Shown piece by piece: positions 22,325 through 33,605 of a stretch of 64,000 nucleotides of DNA. Made by a program: the position numbers and the translations under genes. The notes under the pieces are model-generated. The model worked only from the letters and a program-made list of their open reading frames with translations, searched no databases and was not told the origin of the DNA. Origin of the DNA: Mermis nigrescens (Eukaryota; Nematoda; Enoplea; Mermithida; Mermithidae); NCBI GenBank assembly GCA_036768485.1, contig JAVLUZ010000343.1, forward strand, positions 491,001 to 555,000, in the 5' to 3' direction. Every line of letters starts with the position of its first letter. Positions within the stretch are counted from its first letter, which is position 1.

Positions 22325-22485
22325 TGTTTTTAAAGCTGGTATTCGTGGGTAGTGCTCAATGAGAAACCTTGAAAACGGTATTTCTTAGCCATACCATCAT
22401 TTCTAAGACCATTTTTCGACCTCTAAAAAACCTTGCACCTACCCCCCCGGGATTTTGTTGCTGCCCACATATGCTGCGGGGGTCT
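22325..22485 (-). mobile_element. MITE-A fragment (reverse orientation)
   Basis: AGTGCTCAATGAGAAACC, TAGCCATACCATCATTT and TTTTGTTGCTGCCCACATATG are the reverse complement of the MITE-A core and left end. It is truncated and lies inside the hAT remnant. Confidence 0.6.
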
Positions 22486-23420
22486 TAGGTGGCGCGGTCA
22501 AGCGTTCCCTGCGGGGTCCGGGACAGAGTCCCTACAAATTTTGTAAAAAAGCATTTTAATGTAAAATAATAACGTTAAAATTTTCGCAAAAACGGCCGAA
22601 TTTCGGTCCTGAATGGAGCCCAAAAACACTCAAAATTGATGAACTCTTACATCTCACAAAACTTCTGAGCTGAAATGCGTTTTTCGACCTCTGCTAATTA
22701 CATAGCGCAGCAACGGGTCGCTGCCAATAAGATATAGAAAAATGTATAAATTGAAGTTTTTGTTCTTACCCTTTTCAGGCCCATTTGTGGCCTTCTTATT
22801 AAGAAGATGCAGTTCAGAAAACAGGAAATGCACAAAAACATAAGAAAATTTGGCCATTTCTTTCATTTAAAATAGGATTGTGTCCTTGTAAAGAAAGACA
22901 AAAAAGCAAAGAATAGACTAACTGGTACACAATCATTTTCGCACTTTTAGTTTTATGCTCAACAAGCATGCGCACTTTCATTCAATGAACAAATAGTGCA
23001 TTAAATTACTAGTGATGTGAAGTGCTAGATTATTTCAGCTGATTCAAGCTTTTAAATTCATTTGATCTATGGCTCGGTGCAAAGCGCCGGAAAATTTTGA
23101 CATTTTAGCCTTTTCGAACTCAATTTTCTGGACACACATTATTGCAACAGAAAAATCAACAATATGTCTGAAAAATGAGAACAAGTATAGCTCAGTCAGC
23201 GTTCTCTTAAAAATGCAAGTAAAGATTTTTAACTGACTGTGTTTGCATTAGAACGTCGAAAAATCGATCCTTTTGAACGTATGTATCGAATTATTGTAAG
23301 AGGGCCGCCAAAAAATGAATTCTATACGGCATGCACTACAACTTTTTTAGCGGCCCATAATTTTAGCGGCCCTGTGCGGCCGCACAGTTCGCACCCCCTA
23401 GGCACGGCTATGCACATCTA

Positions 23421-23683
23421 GTATCATATGCTTATACTTGCGTACTGGTTCCAATACCAATTATACATAAGGCCCGGGCCCGGTGAAAAATTTCAAGCCT
23501 GGGCCCGTCAAGCCCCGACCCGGTTTTTTCGGGCCCGGTTGTTCGCTGCTTCGGTTCGGGTTTGCGAAAAACAAACGGTTGTGATCGGGTTCTATAAAGC
23601 ATTGAAAATTTGGCTGAACGCGCATTATTCACCATCTTCTTCCAGTGCCTGCTATCTTTCACAGGCTTACGGCTTTAGGCAAA
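23421..23683. promoter_or_regulatory. Region upstream of ALG11, with GC-rich repeat
   Basis: The sequence between the hAT target site and the ALG11 start must contain the gene's 5' UTR or promoter unless an upstream non-coding exon exists. It holds a GC-rich GGGCCCGGTG / CCCGACCCGGTTT repeat at 23470-23550. No TATA box or initiator could be fixed by eye. Confidence 0.3.
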
Positions 23684-23913
23684 ATGTGGCTCGTTTACTA
23701 CCTGCACTCTTTGCTTTGGTATTTCGGTTTCTGCACCTCCATCATATTCGTCACTCTATTGATTTTTCGTTGTATATTTCGATATCGCAAGCGGTGTCAG
23801 TGGAATAAGCGAAATGATGAATATCCCGCAGTAGCCTTCTTTCATCCGTATTGCAATGCTGGAGGAGGCGGGGAACGCGTCTTGTGGTGCGCCATTCATA
23901 GCTTACAAAAAAG
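23684..23913 (+). CDS. ALG11: ALG11 exon 1 (membrane anchor and first glycosyltransferase motif)
   Basis: ALG11 adds the fourth and fifth mannoses (alpha-1,2) from GDP-mannose to the dolichol-linked Man3GlcNAc2 intermediate on the cytosolic face of the ER. The start ATG at 23684 gives [16 protein letters not shown] and a hydrophobic anchor to about residue 30 (IIFVTLLIF). An Arg/Lys stretch follows, then the family signature [20 protein letters not shown]. That is the N-terminal GDP-sugar-binding glycine loop of ALG11. The donor GTGATT ends the exon in phase 2, inside an AG-N codon. The five exons together give 497 residues; human ALG11 has 492. An in-frame TTG start at 23645 is not needed. 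Confidence 0.93.
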
Positions 23914-24318
23914 GTGATTTTATTATTGTACATTCTTGATTAATTTAATACGATCTTAATGTTCATTCTAACCAGGACCTGATCGGGTTTTTTATTGTAA
24001 TTTATCCAGAGTTTACGGAGAGAATAATCACATAATAATGACTCATAACAAACCATACCTCGACTTTTTACTATGCCTACATTTGAAGAATAAGTCATCA
24101 GTAAAAATCTAATTTTCTGTGCAAACAGCGTCAATTTTTTACGAAATACATGCTGATTTATTTTTATTTTCAAACAATTCTATGCTTAATAAGAACAGTA
24201 TCACATAAAAAATTATATTATCTTGGAATAAGAACTGCCATCAGTTAACAAAAGTCTACAAAATTATTTGCCAACATCCATTGCGAAAAATTGACTTTCA
24301 TTATGAATTGTTCATTAA

Positions 24319-25452
24319 GGGCCGTATGACAGAAAGCGGAATAAGTTATTCCTGGGATAAACCCTATTCCGGGAATAGCTATTCTCGTAATAAAACTTAT
24401 TCTCGTGATAGCTATTCCTGGGTTAAAGGACGGAATAAGCTACCCCAGGAATAAGAAAATTTGGTATTACAGAACGCGAAATACGCGAGGAATAGCTATT
24501 CCTGGGATAACTGAATCTATCTCAGGGTTAAGCTATGCATTCCATTGGTGTTGTGTATGGATTGCCCGTCTAACGCATACTGCATACTGTAATCACGTCA
24601 CGTTATTCGTTCGAAATCATAGGACGTAAATACAATGTTGTGTGTGGCGCGCGCGTGTAACTTGTACACTGATGCATGGAATTGACTTGAGACCTCTGAA
24701 TGTAACCAAATAAATTTTTTATAATTCGGTTCAATCGAAGGCGCTTGCTTGCTTCTACAGAAAACAAAAATAAAAATAAACCATTACCATCGAAATCAAA
24801 AAATTTATTATAGTTTGCGCATGGAAAACTACTTTTTGTGTACTCATGGTGAATATTTCTGTCAACTTGTTGATTATACTTACTACTTACTGCATTAATT
24901 GTTTAAATCACTTCACTCGACGTGTTAAGTAATGCATGATCGAAAAATTTTAAAATCTCTGCACCAAGAGTTCAACTAGACGAGCTGCACTCGTGGAGCA
25001 AACGCATTAGAAAAATTTCTGCATCTTTTTGATCGTAAATACAAGCGAGAACAACAATATTAAATTTCTGGATAAGGAGGAATTGATTAACTATCTTATT
25101 AAAATTTTTCGACACATTTACACCCTTTAAGACCGCGTTAAAAACGATTTTTACTACTATACCGTTGACTTATACCTGCTCTGACCAGATATAAAATGGC
25201 GGAATAAAAGCGGCTGTTTTTATTCCCGAGATAACATATTTCGCCTTCTGTCATACCGCTTATTTTTATTCCGCCATTTTATCCCGAGGTTAGCGCCCGG
25301 AACGGCGCTATTCCGCGTTCTGTCATACCAACTTTATTCCTGGAATATCACTGTTTATTCCACTTTCTGTAATACCGAAAAATTTTATTCCGCCCTCTTA
25401 TCTCACTGTTTTATCCTGGAATAGCACTATTCCGCGTTCTGTCATACGGCCC
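24319..25452. mobile_element. PIF/Harbinger-like non-autonomous element
   Basis: The termini GGGCCGTATGACAGAA and TTCTGTCATACGGCCC are perfect inverted repeats. Each is flanked by TAA (24316-24318, 25453-25455), the 3-bp target preference of PIF/Harbinger. Imperfect inversion continues inward for about 150-200 bp, with GGAATAGCTATTCC-type palindromes. No transposase ORF is present. It lies in ALG11 intron 1. Confidence 0.82.
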
Positions 25453-25664
25453 TAAGGGTTCCTATCTAATCTCGTCATTGGTATATAAATGACTAAAACG
25501 AATTTAAAGTTCCCGTTAGCCATTGATGGACACTCTGCATTTTACGTACGTTACTATGGGCGAACTTTTAGGCCTGTCGGATGCGGTGCATTTTTAACGT
25601 TTGATGAAGTGGCGGCTTTGTATGCTTTTCACATTATTTTGCTCAAAAAATTATAGACTTAACA

Positions 25665-26075
25665 CCAGACGTGTTCTTGGGGGTTTGACCTTCCCTAGAA
25701 TGGCAACTGACCCCCCACAAAATGGCTGCGACCCCCCCCCCCCTCCCCCAGAATTGTCGATTTTTCGTGAAAGTTCGTTAAAGTTACAAAAAGTGTGTCC
25801 TTTTAAGCTTTTCCAGCTCATTTTTTGGCTCAAAAACCTCAAATCTTTGGCGCCTGGCGCCATATACTCATTTTTTGACTATATTTTGTTCAATTCACTT
25901 AATTTTATTTAAATTTTTTTGAAAAATTTTTTTACGTTCTTATGTTCTAGAAAGAACGAGCATTGTCTAAAACGTCAAAAAACAGTGTTTCTGGCGTGTA
26001 CCCTTCGTTTTTTAGCCAAAACAGACACTTAAAAATTTTCTGATCTGAAATAACTAGAATTCCCATGCCGTGCAT
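25665..26075. mobile_element. MITE-G copy
   Basis: It contains GGGGGTTTGACC, CCAGAATTGTCGATTTTTCG, GCGCCATATACTCATTTTTTG and a right end CCCATGCCGTGCATATATG. These match the copies at 17931 and 26490 in the same order. The ends are approximate. It lies in ALG11 intron 1. Confidence 0.55.
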
Positions 26076-26489
26076 ATATGCCCAACAAAGACAAGAAAAA
26101 GCAGTCAACAACTGAATATGCATACGGTCACGTCTTTTTAGACCAACTGTATCGGTAGATACATCGAAAAATCTCGTTAGACCCACAACATCGATATATC
26201 TACCAATACATTGTATCTAACGATGCACAATCAAATATACGTAAAAACTAGGTGATACCTCATTTTTTGGATCACTAAAACGTGATTTTCAGTGTTCTGT
26301 TCGCTCACTTTAAGGGCAATTGTTTCTGTTCGATTTTGCGAAAAAAGTGCGTGATGTTGCTTAAATCCGGAAAAAGTGACATGAGCGATAAATCTCACAT
26401 CGTGAAGCTCGGAAAAGTTCGAGACCAGCCATACGTGTAACACGAAGAATGAGGGATCCCATTCAAAGTCAGTCGTCACTCGTCACCAT

Positions 26490-26856
26490 ACATGATATTG
26501 GAGAATTTCATCCCCACCAGGAAAGTTTTAACCCCTCACCTAGGATTCGCGGTTTTCCAAAAGTTTCCGAAAAAATTTGTAGAAAAGGTGCTGTTTCAAG
26601 CGTTTTTAGCTATTTTCTCAAAAATATCAAATGCGCTTCGCGCCATATAATCATATTTTGACTATGTTTTGTTCAATTTGTTTCAATTTTTCTTCATTCT
26701 TCTTCGAAACTTTTTATGTTTTTATGTTCTAGAAAGATAAACCGTCGTCAGAGACGCCGAAAAAACGATGTTTCGGCACATTCACGTTTTTTCGGCCCCA
26801 AGAAGACACTTCAAAATTTCACCCCTGCCCCTGAATTCCCATGCTGCACATGTCTG
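26490..26856. mobile_element. MITE-G copy
   Basis: The left end is ACATGATATTGG and the right end CCCATGCTGCACATGTCTG. The flanks GTCACCAT and GTACCCAT match at 6 of 8 bases. The hairpin-like GCGCTTCGCGCC occurs at about 26632. Confidence 0.55.
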
Positions 26857-26890
26857 GTACCCATCCTTTTTATTACTTTTATTATTTTTT

Positions 26891-27069
26891 ATTTAACATT
26901 ATTTTTTACATTTTCCATAGATTCTCTAATTTTTTTACCAAAATATTTTCTTCAAATCAAAATTTTTTTTATATTCTTATTTAACATTATTTTTTACATT
27001 TTTCTTCATAGATTCCCAATTTTTTTACTCAAAATATTTTCTTCAAATCAAAATTTTTTTTATATTCTA
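26891..27069. repeat. Tandem duplication of an ~88-bp AT-rich unit
   Basis: ATTTAACATTATTTTTTACA, then CATAGATTC, then AAATATTTTCTTCAAATC, occurs twice in a row (26891-26978 and 26979-27069) with a few differences. A long open frame across it comes only from the T-rich composition. Confidence 0.8.
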
Positions 27070-27329
27070 ATACCTCCTCCCGACCTTGGGCTAAAAGCTT
27101 GCCTTTTAGGTGTTTTTCTCCTTTCTGATCAAAAATATGTCATTTACGTTTTCCCTAAAATGGCTGACTATTACCCTCCTAAAATTTTTAGCCGGCACAT
27201 CTATGGGGCGAGCTATGTGTAGTTTAAGTCAGTGGGTATGTGGCCGCTCAAATTCCGTTGAGTTCTTCTAAATCCTCGCTGTGTCCATTAATTACGTAGA
27301 GCAGTTAGAAGCACATCTGTAATGGCTCA

Positions 27330-27521
27330 AAATTTTGGCTGGGGGTTAACGGTCTTTGGGGGAGGGAATTAATGACATCCAACGTTTTGGCCAAAAACGG
27401 CCGAAAAAAGCACCTAAAACGGTCAAAAGATGCAATTTTTCTCCAGAAATTGGGGTCTAAAATTTTCTGGCTTCGGGGGAGGGATGGGGGTCGAAAAAAT
27501 TAGGGTGGGATGAGACATGCA
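27330..27521. mobile_element. MITE-E-like remnant
   Basis: GGCTCAAAATTTTGGCTGGG, CATCCAACGTTTTGGCCAAA and GGGTGGGATGAGACATG resemble the MITE-E interior. No clear termini. Confidence 0.35.
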
Positions 27522-27925
27522 CATAGGGGGTGAAGGGTATATTACCCTCCCCGCTAAAGGGTCAGCCAGACAGATACTGTCGGGCGATTTTGAACTGACT
27601 GGGCCGTTTTTTGCATCATTTTCAAGGTCAAAAGCAGTATAAATGTCAAAATTTTTCCGATTAGTACTTTTATGTACTTTTTACTCAGAGAAGAGACAAA
27701 AATTGTTCAATTTCTGTATTTTTTAGAGTTAGAAATGATATTATACAGGCAAAATGGACTATAAATGTTTTTAAAATGCTAAATTACCACAAAAAAACGT
27801 TTTATAGGCTATTTTGACCCTTTTGGTCGTCTAAACAACAAAAAAATCGCGACCGTTAAATTTACTGTTTTGGATTTCTGAGATGTCACCCCCCGTGCCG
27901 ATCCTGACCTTGTGCAACTGTGGTG
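27522..27925. repeat. Repeat L, copy 1 (left of ALG11 exon 2)
   Basis: The run CACATAGGGGGTGAAGGG, CAGCCAGACAGATACTGTCG, TTTTTGCATCATTTTCAAGG, CCGTTAAATTTACTGTTTTG is repeated in the same order at 28320-28735. The two ~400-bp copies are in direct orientation and bracket exon 2. Confidence 0.7.
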
Positions 27926-28066
27926 GGGATCCCTCATCCCCTGCCACATTTATGTATGGTTAGAAGTGTTCATCCAGATCACTTATTCTGGACCTTTGCC
28001 TGCAATTCATCTCACAGAGACAAATATGCATAATTAATGTCTCAATATCAGTCCTCGATATTCCAG

Positions 28067-28254
28067 ACATCCATCGATAAAGTGCGTAGTTTACACGGGA
28101 GACTACGATGCGAATCCAGTCCAGATTTTGGCAAAAGCCAAGGAACGGTTCGGCATAAGCTTGAAGAATGATATAGAATTCGTTTATTTGAAAGGAAGAT
28201 GTTTAGTGGAAGCACGTTTATATCCAGTTTTCACGTTATTGGGTCAAAGCCTAG
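28067..28254 (+). CDS. ALG11: ALG11 exon 2
   Basis: The acceptor is CTCGATATTCCAG. The first base completes the AG-A codon split by intron 1. The exon gives KCVVYTGDYDANPVQIL, then RFGISL, then VYLKGRCLVEARLYPVFTLL, then GQSL, and ends in phase 1 at donor GTGAGA. Animal ALG11 reads VVYTGD-------IL----RF-I-L------F--L--R-LVE---YP-FTLLGQSLG at this place. Human ALG11 has no insertion or deletion relative to it at the exon joins. The exon had no long ATG-initiated frame and was found by following the gene from exon 1. Confidence 0.93.
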
Positions 28255-28319
28255 GTGAGAAGCGAGAGTCAAAAAAGACAAAACATATTTTCAGAACATA
28301 AGATATCTGGTTACATAAA

Positions 28320-28735
28320 TGCACATAGGGGATAGGGGTAATAAACCCCTTTGAAGGATCAGCCAGACAGAAACTGTCGGGCGATTTTGAGCTGACGGAA
28401 CGTTTTTTGCATCATTCGTGCAGTCAAAAGCAGTAAAACTGTCAAAAATTTTCCGGCGCTTCGCGCCGGATTAGTATTTTTATGTACTCGTATTTTTTAC
28501 TCAAAAAGCGCCCAAAATTGCTCAATTTCTGCATTTTTTTGTGTTAAAAGTGAAATAATGCAGTTAAAATGGACTGAAAATGATTTAAAAGTGCGATATT
28601 ACCACAAAAAACCGTTTTATAGGCTATTTTGACCATTTTAGTCGTTTAAACAGCAAAAAAATCGTGACCGTTAAATTTACTGTTTTGGATTTCTGGGATT
28701 TAACCCTCCTGCCGACCCTGATCTTGTGCATCTAT
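28320..28735. repeat. Repeat L, copy 2 (right of ALG11 exon 2)
   Basis: Direct repeat of 27522-27925. It contains a perfect CCGGCGCTTCGCGCCGG hairpin at about 28452 that copy 1 lacks. It ends GATCTTGTGCATCTATG beside the next MITE-E. Confidence 0.7.
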
Positions 28736-28745
28736 GTCTGGTAGG

Positions 28746-28972
28746 CATGCATGTAACTGGGGATGGAGGATCCCCCCAAAGTTGGTCGTCCTTCCATCCC
28801 CCCTCCAACGCCATAAAATTTTCGGCTGCCCCCTCCCCCCGTTTTTGAAAAAAATTGAATTTTCTGACCGTTTTCAGATTTTTGGGTATTTTTGGCCAAA
28901 AATTGGAGGTAATTTACCCCTCCCCTAAATGGACGAGGCCTTCACCCGAAATTTCGGGCCGTGACATGTATG
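28746..28972. mobile_element. MITE-E copy (hAT-like, reference copy)
   Basis: The element starts CATGCATGTAACTGG and ends GTGACATGTATG. The flanks CTGGTAGG (28738-28745) and CTGATAGG (28973-28980) match at 7 of 8 bases. It lies in ALG11 intron 2. Confidence 0.8.
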
Positions 28973-29235
28973 CTGATAGGTCTCATGGACAAGTGAAAAC
29001 CGTCCTCTCATTTTAGTTCATATTCAGGATATCACTCCTTTCCTAACATAAAAAGTTATTTCATTTATTCAACTTTTTTATGCTCTGAACTGTACGTATT
29101 TTCATCTTTTGAACGGACGACAATTATTTAACGAAGGTGAATTTCACTTCAGATTCAGTCGGAAGCCGGCAACCCTGGAAATTTTGAGCTAGAAATTCGA
29201 ATCAAAATATTAATTAGTTTTTACGGCATCACAGT

Positions 29236-29396
29236 CACACGTGTGTGTGGTGGGGGTTTGGCGAGTTAACCCCCCAGAATCTGGTAATCATTGAAGATCG
29301 ATTAGGCCCCCCTATAATTAAATTTTTGGCGTTTTGGGGGATTTTTGCCCATTTTACACCATCCAGACCCCCAGAATTCGGCTGCTGCCTTGTGTG
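29236..29396. mobile_element. Short MITE-A variant (hAT-like)
   Basis: The element starts CACACGTGTGTGTGGTGGGG and ends GGCTGCTGCCTTGTGTG. The flanks ATCACAGT and ATCACAAT match at 7 of 8 bases. It carries CCCCAGAATTC-type sequence as in MITE-A. It lies in ALG11 intron 2. Confidence 0.75.
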
Positions 29397-29829
29397 ATCA
29401 CAATGTAAGCTTTTATAAGATATTTCGAGAATGACTCGGTTTTTAAGCTTTTATTATGCATTCTTCATTAAGGCATATAGAACTAATTTTTTTCAAAACT
29501 TTCTTTCTGCTGCTGTCAAAACGGTGGACGACGCGAGTGCCAAAGATTTCGATATTTCAAATACGATTTGTTCTGTACTTTTAAGTTGCTTAAGCCAATA
29601 ATATGTGCAATTATCCAAAATCTCTTGTATCACTTATCATAAGCATTTAGCGAAATTCCCATTCCAACTGTCACACATCTCAGAACCTCAATAGTTAAGC
29701 TTTAGTGCATATTCATCTTCATTTTGCATAATTTACAGCTGTCACCTTTAATTTTTCTGAATATTTCACTCGCTTAATTAATATATATGTGATTCTTGTT
29801 GTTTTCACATGATTTATATGAGATTATTA

Positions 29830-30066
29830 CAGACATGGAACGGTTCGAAATTTAGGAAAGGTCCCCGGGCCCGGCCATATTGGGGGGGACTAAATGGCAT
29901 CCAGTTTTTGGTTAAAAATGGCAAAAACACCTGAATATGACCAAATGACCCAAGTTTTCGCCAAAAATCGGGGATGGTCAAAAATTTTCGGGACTTTGGG
30001 GGGATGGGGGATGACACTACTTTTGGTGGGGGGCTCCCCCAACTCCTGCTGCGCTGCACGTATGGA
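29830..30066. mobile_element. MITE-E copy
   Basis: CAGACATGGAACGGTTCG at the left and CTGCGCTGCACGTATG at the right match MITE-E. The flanks GATTATTA and GATGGATA match at 6 of 8 bases. Confidence 0.55.
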
Positions 30067-30871
30067 TGGATATGTTACTTGTTCTAAATCGCTTTGCGCC
30101 CTTAAATCTGCTAATCTCGCAATTTATTTTTTAAAGTCTAGCTTGTGCGCAACATCGTTTGTATACCTGCGTAAAATGACAACTTCGAGTTCGATTTTTC
30201 GTAATCAGATGCATTGTTTCTAGGAGCAACTGGAAAATCGCATTTAAAAACCGTGCTTCCAATCGAAATTCGGAAAAAATAGTACTTAGTTAAAAATTAG
30301 ATGAAATATTGTCGTTTAATAATAAAAAATAAAAAAATGAAAAAATAAAATTCCTTTCGAAATACTGTGGCATAACGAGTAACTAGGAAAGTATAAGACA
30401 TTACATGACCCGGAAGACGCTATTCCAGCTTTTGTTTTGCACACATATATTTACTGTTTGTCGTGGTTTTCATTGTATGACCGTAAACTATATGGGACAG
30501 CGTGGTAAAGTGCATTTGTGAAATATGAATTAGGCGAATCAGTATATCTAACCGCGAATCATAGATCGTCAATGCTTAGATGTTTTGCAAAAAGATTCCA
30601 TCAATTAATCAGTTAATTGATAAGCGGTAATTTTTAATTATAATTACATAGCGAAATTAAGCAAAATATAAATTCAACTAAAAGATCGCTAAAAACGCTT
30701 TCAATAATACTTTTCCGGCGATTTGTTTTGGAAAATCAAAAATTCTTGGGGCCGGGGAAAAAAATTTTTGGCAGGGAAGTTAAACCCTAACCAACCCCTT
30801 TTCTTAAGATCATGTATGTATAATCCCAAATCCTGTGATATCTACATACGCTTCATTATTTGCTTTCTTAG

Positions 30872-31173
30872 GTGGTATGGCGTTAGGTTTCGAAGCTCTC
30901 TGCTCGTTTGTACCCGACATTATGATTGAGACGACGGGTTTCCCTTTCGTCCCACCTCTTTTCCGCTATTTGGCGGGGTGTAAAACTGCTTCCTACGTTC
31001 ATTATCCCACCATTTCAACCGATATGCTAAATTTGGTCGGTGAAAGGCGCGAAAGTTACAATAATCGGCGCTGGATATCGAACAATTATTTCCTGTCGTA
31101 CTTGAAATTATTCTACTATAAAATCTTCGCCTGGATTTACGGTTTGGCGGGGCGATCTAACGATCTTATTATG
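30872..31173 (+). CDS. ALG11: ALG11 exon 3
   Basis: The acceptor is TGCTTTCTTAG. Two bases complete a Gly codon from exon 2. The exon gives GMALGFEALCSFVPDIMIET, then GFPFVPPLFRYLAGC, then YVHYPTISTDML (the ALG11 family signature), and ends NDLIM in phase 0 at donor GTGATT. The YVHYPTISTDML block and the GFEAL-----PD----T-G-----PLF-----C pattern are diagnostic of ALG11/GT4 enzymes. The following ORF sequence (IGRCCPYC...) is intron. About 100 residues are encoded. Confidence 0.93.
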
Positions 31174-31704
31174 GTGATTGGACGCTGTTGTCCTTATTGT
31201 TATTTAACTTTAATTAGTATTATTTGATTTGATTACTTTATTGTGCCTTATGCATAGTATTATTTATACCAATATTGCTTTAATTTTTTTCTCAATATTC
31301 TTTATTTCCTTATTTTTTTATCATACCATATGCGTACGAGTGCGTAATCCCATATCCAGTGGGTTATATGGGACGAATTCCCTTTTGAAAGTTTTTTTCC
31401 AGAATTTTCCGCTGAGAAACCACTCGTATATAGCTTTGTCTATTGAATACCTGTTCATTTCAATTTTTTCGATGAAATTTTTTCTTTTGATAAATTTTTT
31501 GCGTTTCGTACTTTCAGAAAAGTGCATGATTGTGCTTAAAAAGATACAAATATCGAAGCACCGCGCCACATATAATTTTCTGCTGTTTCACTTCATTAAG
31601 CTGCAAAATCGAGTGAAAAAGATAACATCAAAAATTTACGGGATCACGCATGCAGTCTGAGGGAGGTATTTCTCTTCATGGACTTTTGTAAAGCATACCT
31701 AATC

Positions 31705-31950
31705 AGGCATACATGTTATAGCTCGAAATTCGGGGCAAGCTTCACCGGCCTTTTTAGGGGATGGGGACAATGACCATCAATTTTTTGGCCAAAAACGTTC
31801 AAGAAACACGTAAAAATGGCCGAAAAACGCAATTTTTTCCAAAAATCGGGAAATCGAAAATTTCCTGACTTTGGAGGGATGAGGGACGTCCAACTCTAGA
31901 TGAGGGATCCACCAACTCCCCTTTCCCCTTCATTTTCGAACCATAAACTA
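31705..31950. mobile_element. MITE-E-like copy
   Basis: CATACATGTTATAGCTCG at the left, a TTTTTGGCCAAAAACG centre, and GAACCATAAACTATTGC at the right resemble MITE-E. The right end is uncertain. It lies in ALG11 intron 3. Confidence 0.4.
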
Positions 31951-32187
31951 TTGCTGGAACCATAAAAACGCGCCAAACGGTGCTAATGGGATAATTTCAA
32001 GCAGTAGATTTTCGAGCTATGGACTGTCAAAGTCATCCAGACATTTTCCTTCCATTATTTCGTACATATTGGGCGGTGAACGTCATTCCATTGCACTTAA
32101 TGTCACTCGTTTTCATACAAACTGAACCACGATTCACGAATATTCATGAAGAGTAAAAGATGTACGACGAATTAAGTAGGTTGTGCC

Positions 32188-32473
32188 CGGGCTCGTATCC
32201 AGGATCCGGCGAAGTGGGAGGGGGGCGGACCCAACATAAATTGGTCTATTCCTTAGAAAATTCGTCGGGATAGCTAGCAAAAATCATATTTTTCGACGTT
32301 TCTCAACACGCACTATCCATTAAGATAATAAAAATTTGAACTTTGTTTTTTCTAACTCAAAAGGCTATAAAAGTGTAATTTTTTGGTCGTACTAAGGCCA
32401 AAACTATGGAAAATGCTTAACATCCGGTGCGAAGCGCCGAAAATTTGAAGATCTTATAAAATATACGGCCCTG
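32188..32473. mobile_element. MITE-D copy (hAT-like)
   Basis: The left end CGGGCTCGTATCCAGG and right end ATACGGCCCTG lie between GTTGTGCC and GTGGTGCC, matching at 7 of 8 bases. The interior matches the MITE-D copies at 4193 and 7111, with a shortened right half. Confidence 0.75.
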
Positions 32474-32702
32474 GTGGTGCCTATCTATTTCAAGAAACTA
32501 TTTCTAAATGCGTTCACCGGTTGTCCGTAGCTCTGAGGCGTTAAACAATGGCAAACATATTAAAACAATCAATTAGCACAAGCTCGTTACTGTAACGCCA
32601 TTTACGTTTGGCCATAAAAATGCAAATTCACTCCAAATTTCTAAAACCCATCATCTTGAAAGACTTGAAACAGTTGTTAGCTATTTTAGACATCGTCCTG
32701 GG

Positions 32703-33149
32703 CAGTGTTTTTTGTATTCGGCAAAGATTTTCCCTGATGTACAGAGACTTTTGGGGACCGTCTTTGTACATGTACAAAGATTTTTGGGAGGACAAAAACT
32801 GCAAAAAAAGGTTTAAAAATCGCAGAAATTTTCGGCGCGCGCCGAAATGAATAATTTGTGTGTGTTCTATATATCTTAATAAAGTCAGAAATTGCATTTT
32901 GAAAGGAAAAATGTCAACTTTTTCGGCGCTTCGCGGCTTTTTGAGAAGATTATTAGTGATTTTTGCCTTCAGAAACCCAGAAATTAGCTAAAATGCACTA
33001 CCAAAGGTCGAACAACTCTGTGTTTGCAACACTAAAATCGCTACTGTACTATATTATAGAACCCAAAAATTTTTGCGTACAAAATATACAAAGACTTTTA
33101 GGGACCATCTTTGTACATATACAAACGGACGTTGTACAAAAAAACGGTG
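32703..33149. mobile_element. MITE-C copy (hAT-like, reference copy)
   Basis: The element starts CAGTGTTTTTTGTATTCGGC and ends GTACAAAAAAACGGTG. It sits between perfect 8-bp duplications GTCCTGGG (32695-32702, 33150-33157). It contains two GGCGC hairpin motifs. Small ORFs inside are not coding. Confidence 0.88.
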
Positions 33150-33605
33150 GTCCTGGGCCTATTTAACGTGCTATGAAAATTGTTTGAACGAAAATATGAC
33201 AATAAATAAAATTACTCATTGTCCCCTGTCCTCTAGAAAACTCGATTTACTCTTCTCCTAGAAGTTTTGACTGTGTTCATATTTGCCTGGGATATACATA
33301 ATACGTGTTTGCTTTATTTGCTGTGAGAAAAGCTTTGAAATTGAGTTTATAAAAAGTAAAAATGCAAAAAAGTTTTGCCGAATCACTCGATTTGTATATC
33401 TTCTATTATCACATACGTACATAAGCGAAACAAAACGCAACATAAGTCCTAAACCTTCGTTTTGTCGCGTAAAATCGCTTCAATACGTTTTTATGTACAT
33501 TTGCATACACTTTCAACACTTTAGCGATTCATTTCCGTAATAATATCCTGTATACAGGGTATATGTGCATGCGAACTTATCGTCTGTAGTGGACATGGCT
33601 AGACC

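Larger units (their letters stand above)
21692..23412 (-). mobile_element. hAT transposon remnant with perfect 8-bp target duplication
   Basis: The left end CAGGGCCGAGCTTAGAGG and the right end CCCTAGGCACGGCTATG are imperfect inverted repeats. Both sides carry CACATCTA (21684-21691, 23413-23420), a perfect 8-bp duplication. Only the C-terminal part of a transposase remains (21910-22317, - strand). A MITE-A fragment is inserted at about 22325-22485. The subterminal GCGGCCC repeats are mirrored at both ends. It is an internally deleted derivative, about 1.7 kb long. Confidence 0.85.

Noticed and set aside
26716..27222. 168-codon ORF
   Set aside because: Phe/Ile/Leu-rich translation of a T-rich tandem duplication and part of MITE-G.
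30835..31660. Extension of the ALG11 exon 3 frame and the following 143-codon ORF
   Set aside because: Beyond 31173 the sequence departs from ALG11 exactly at a GT donor, and the next exon fits in phase. The later frame is AT-rich intron.
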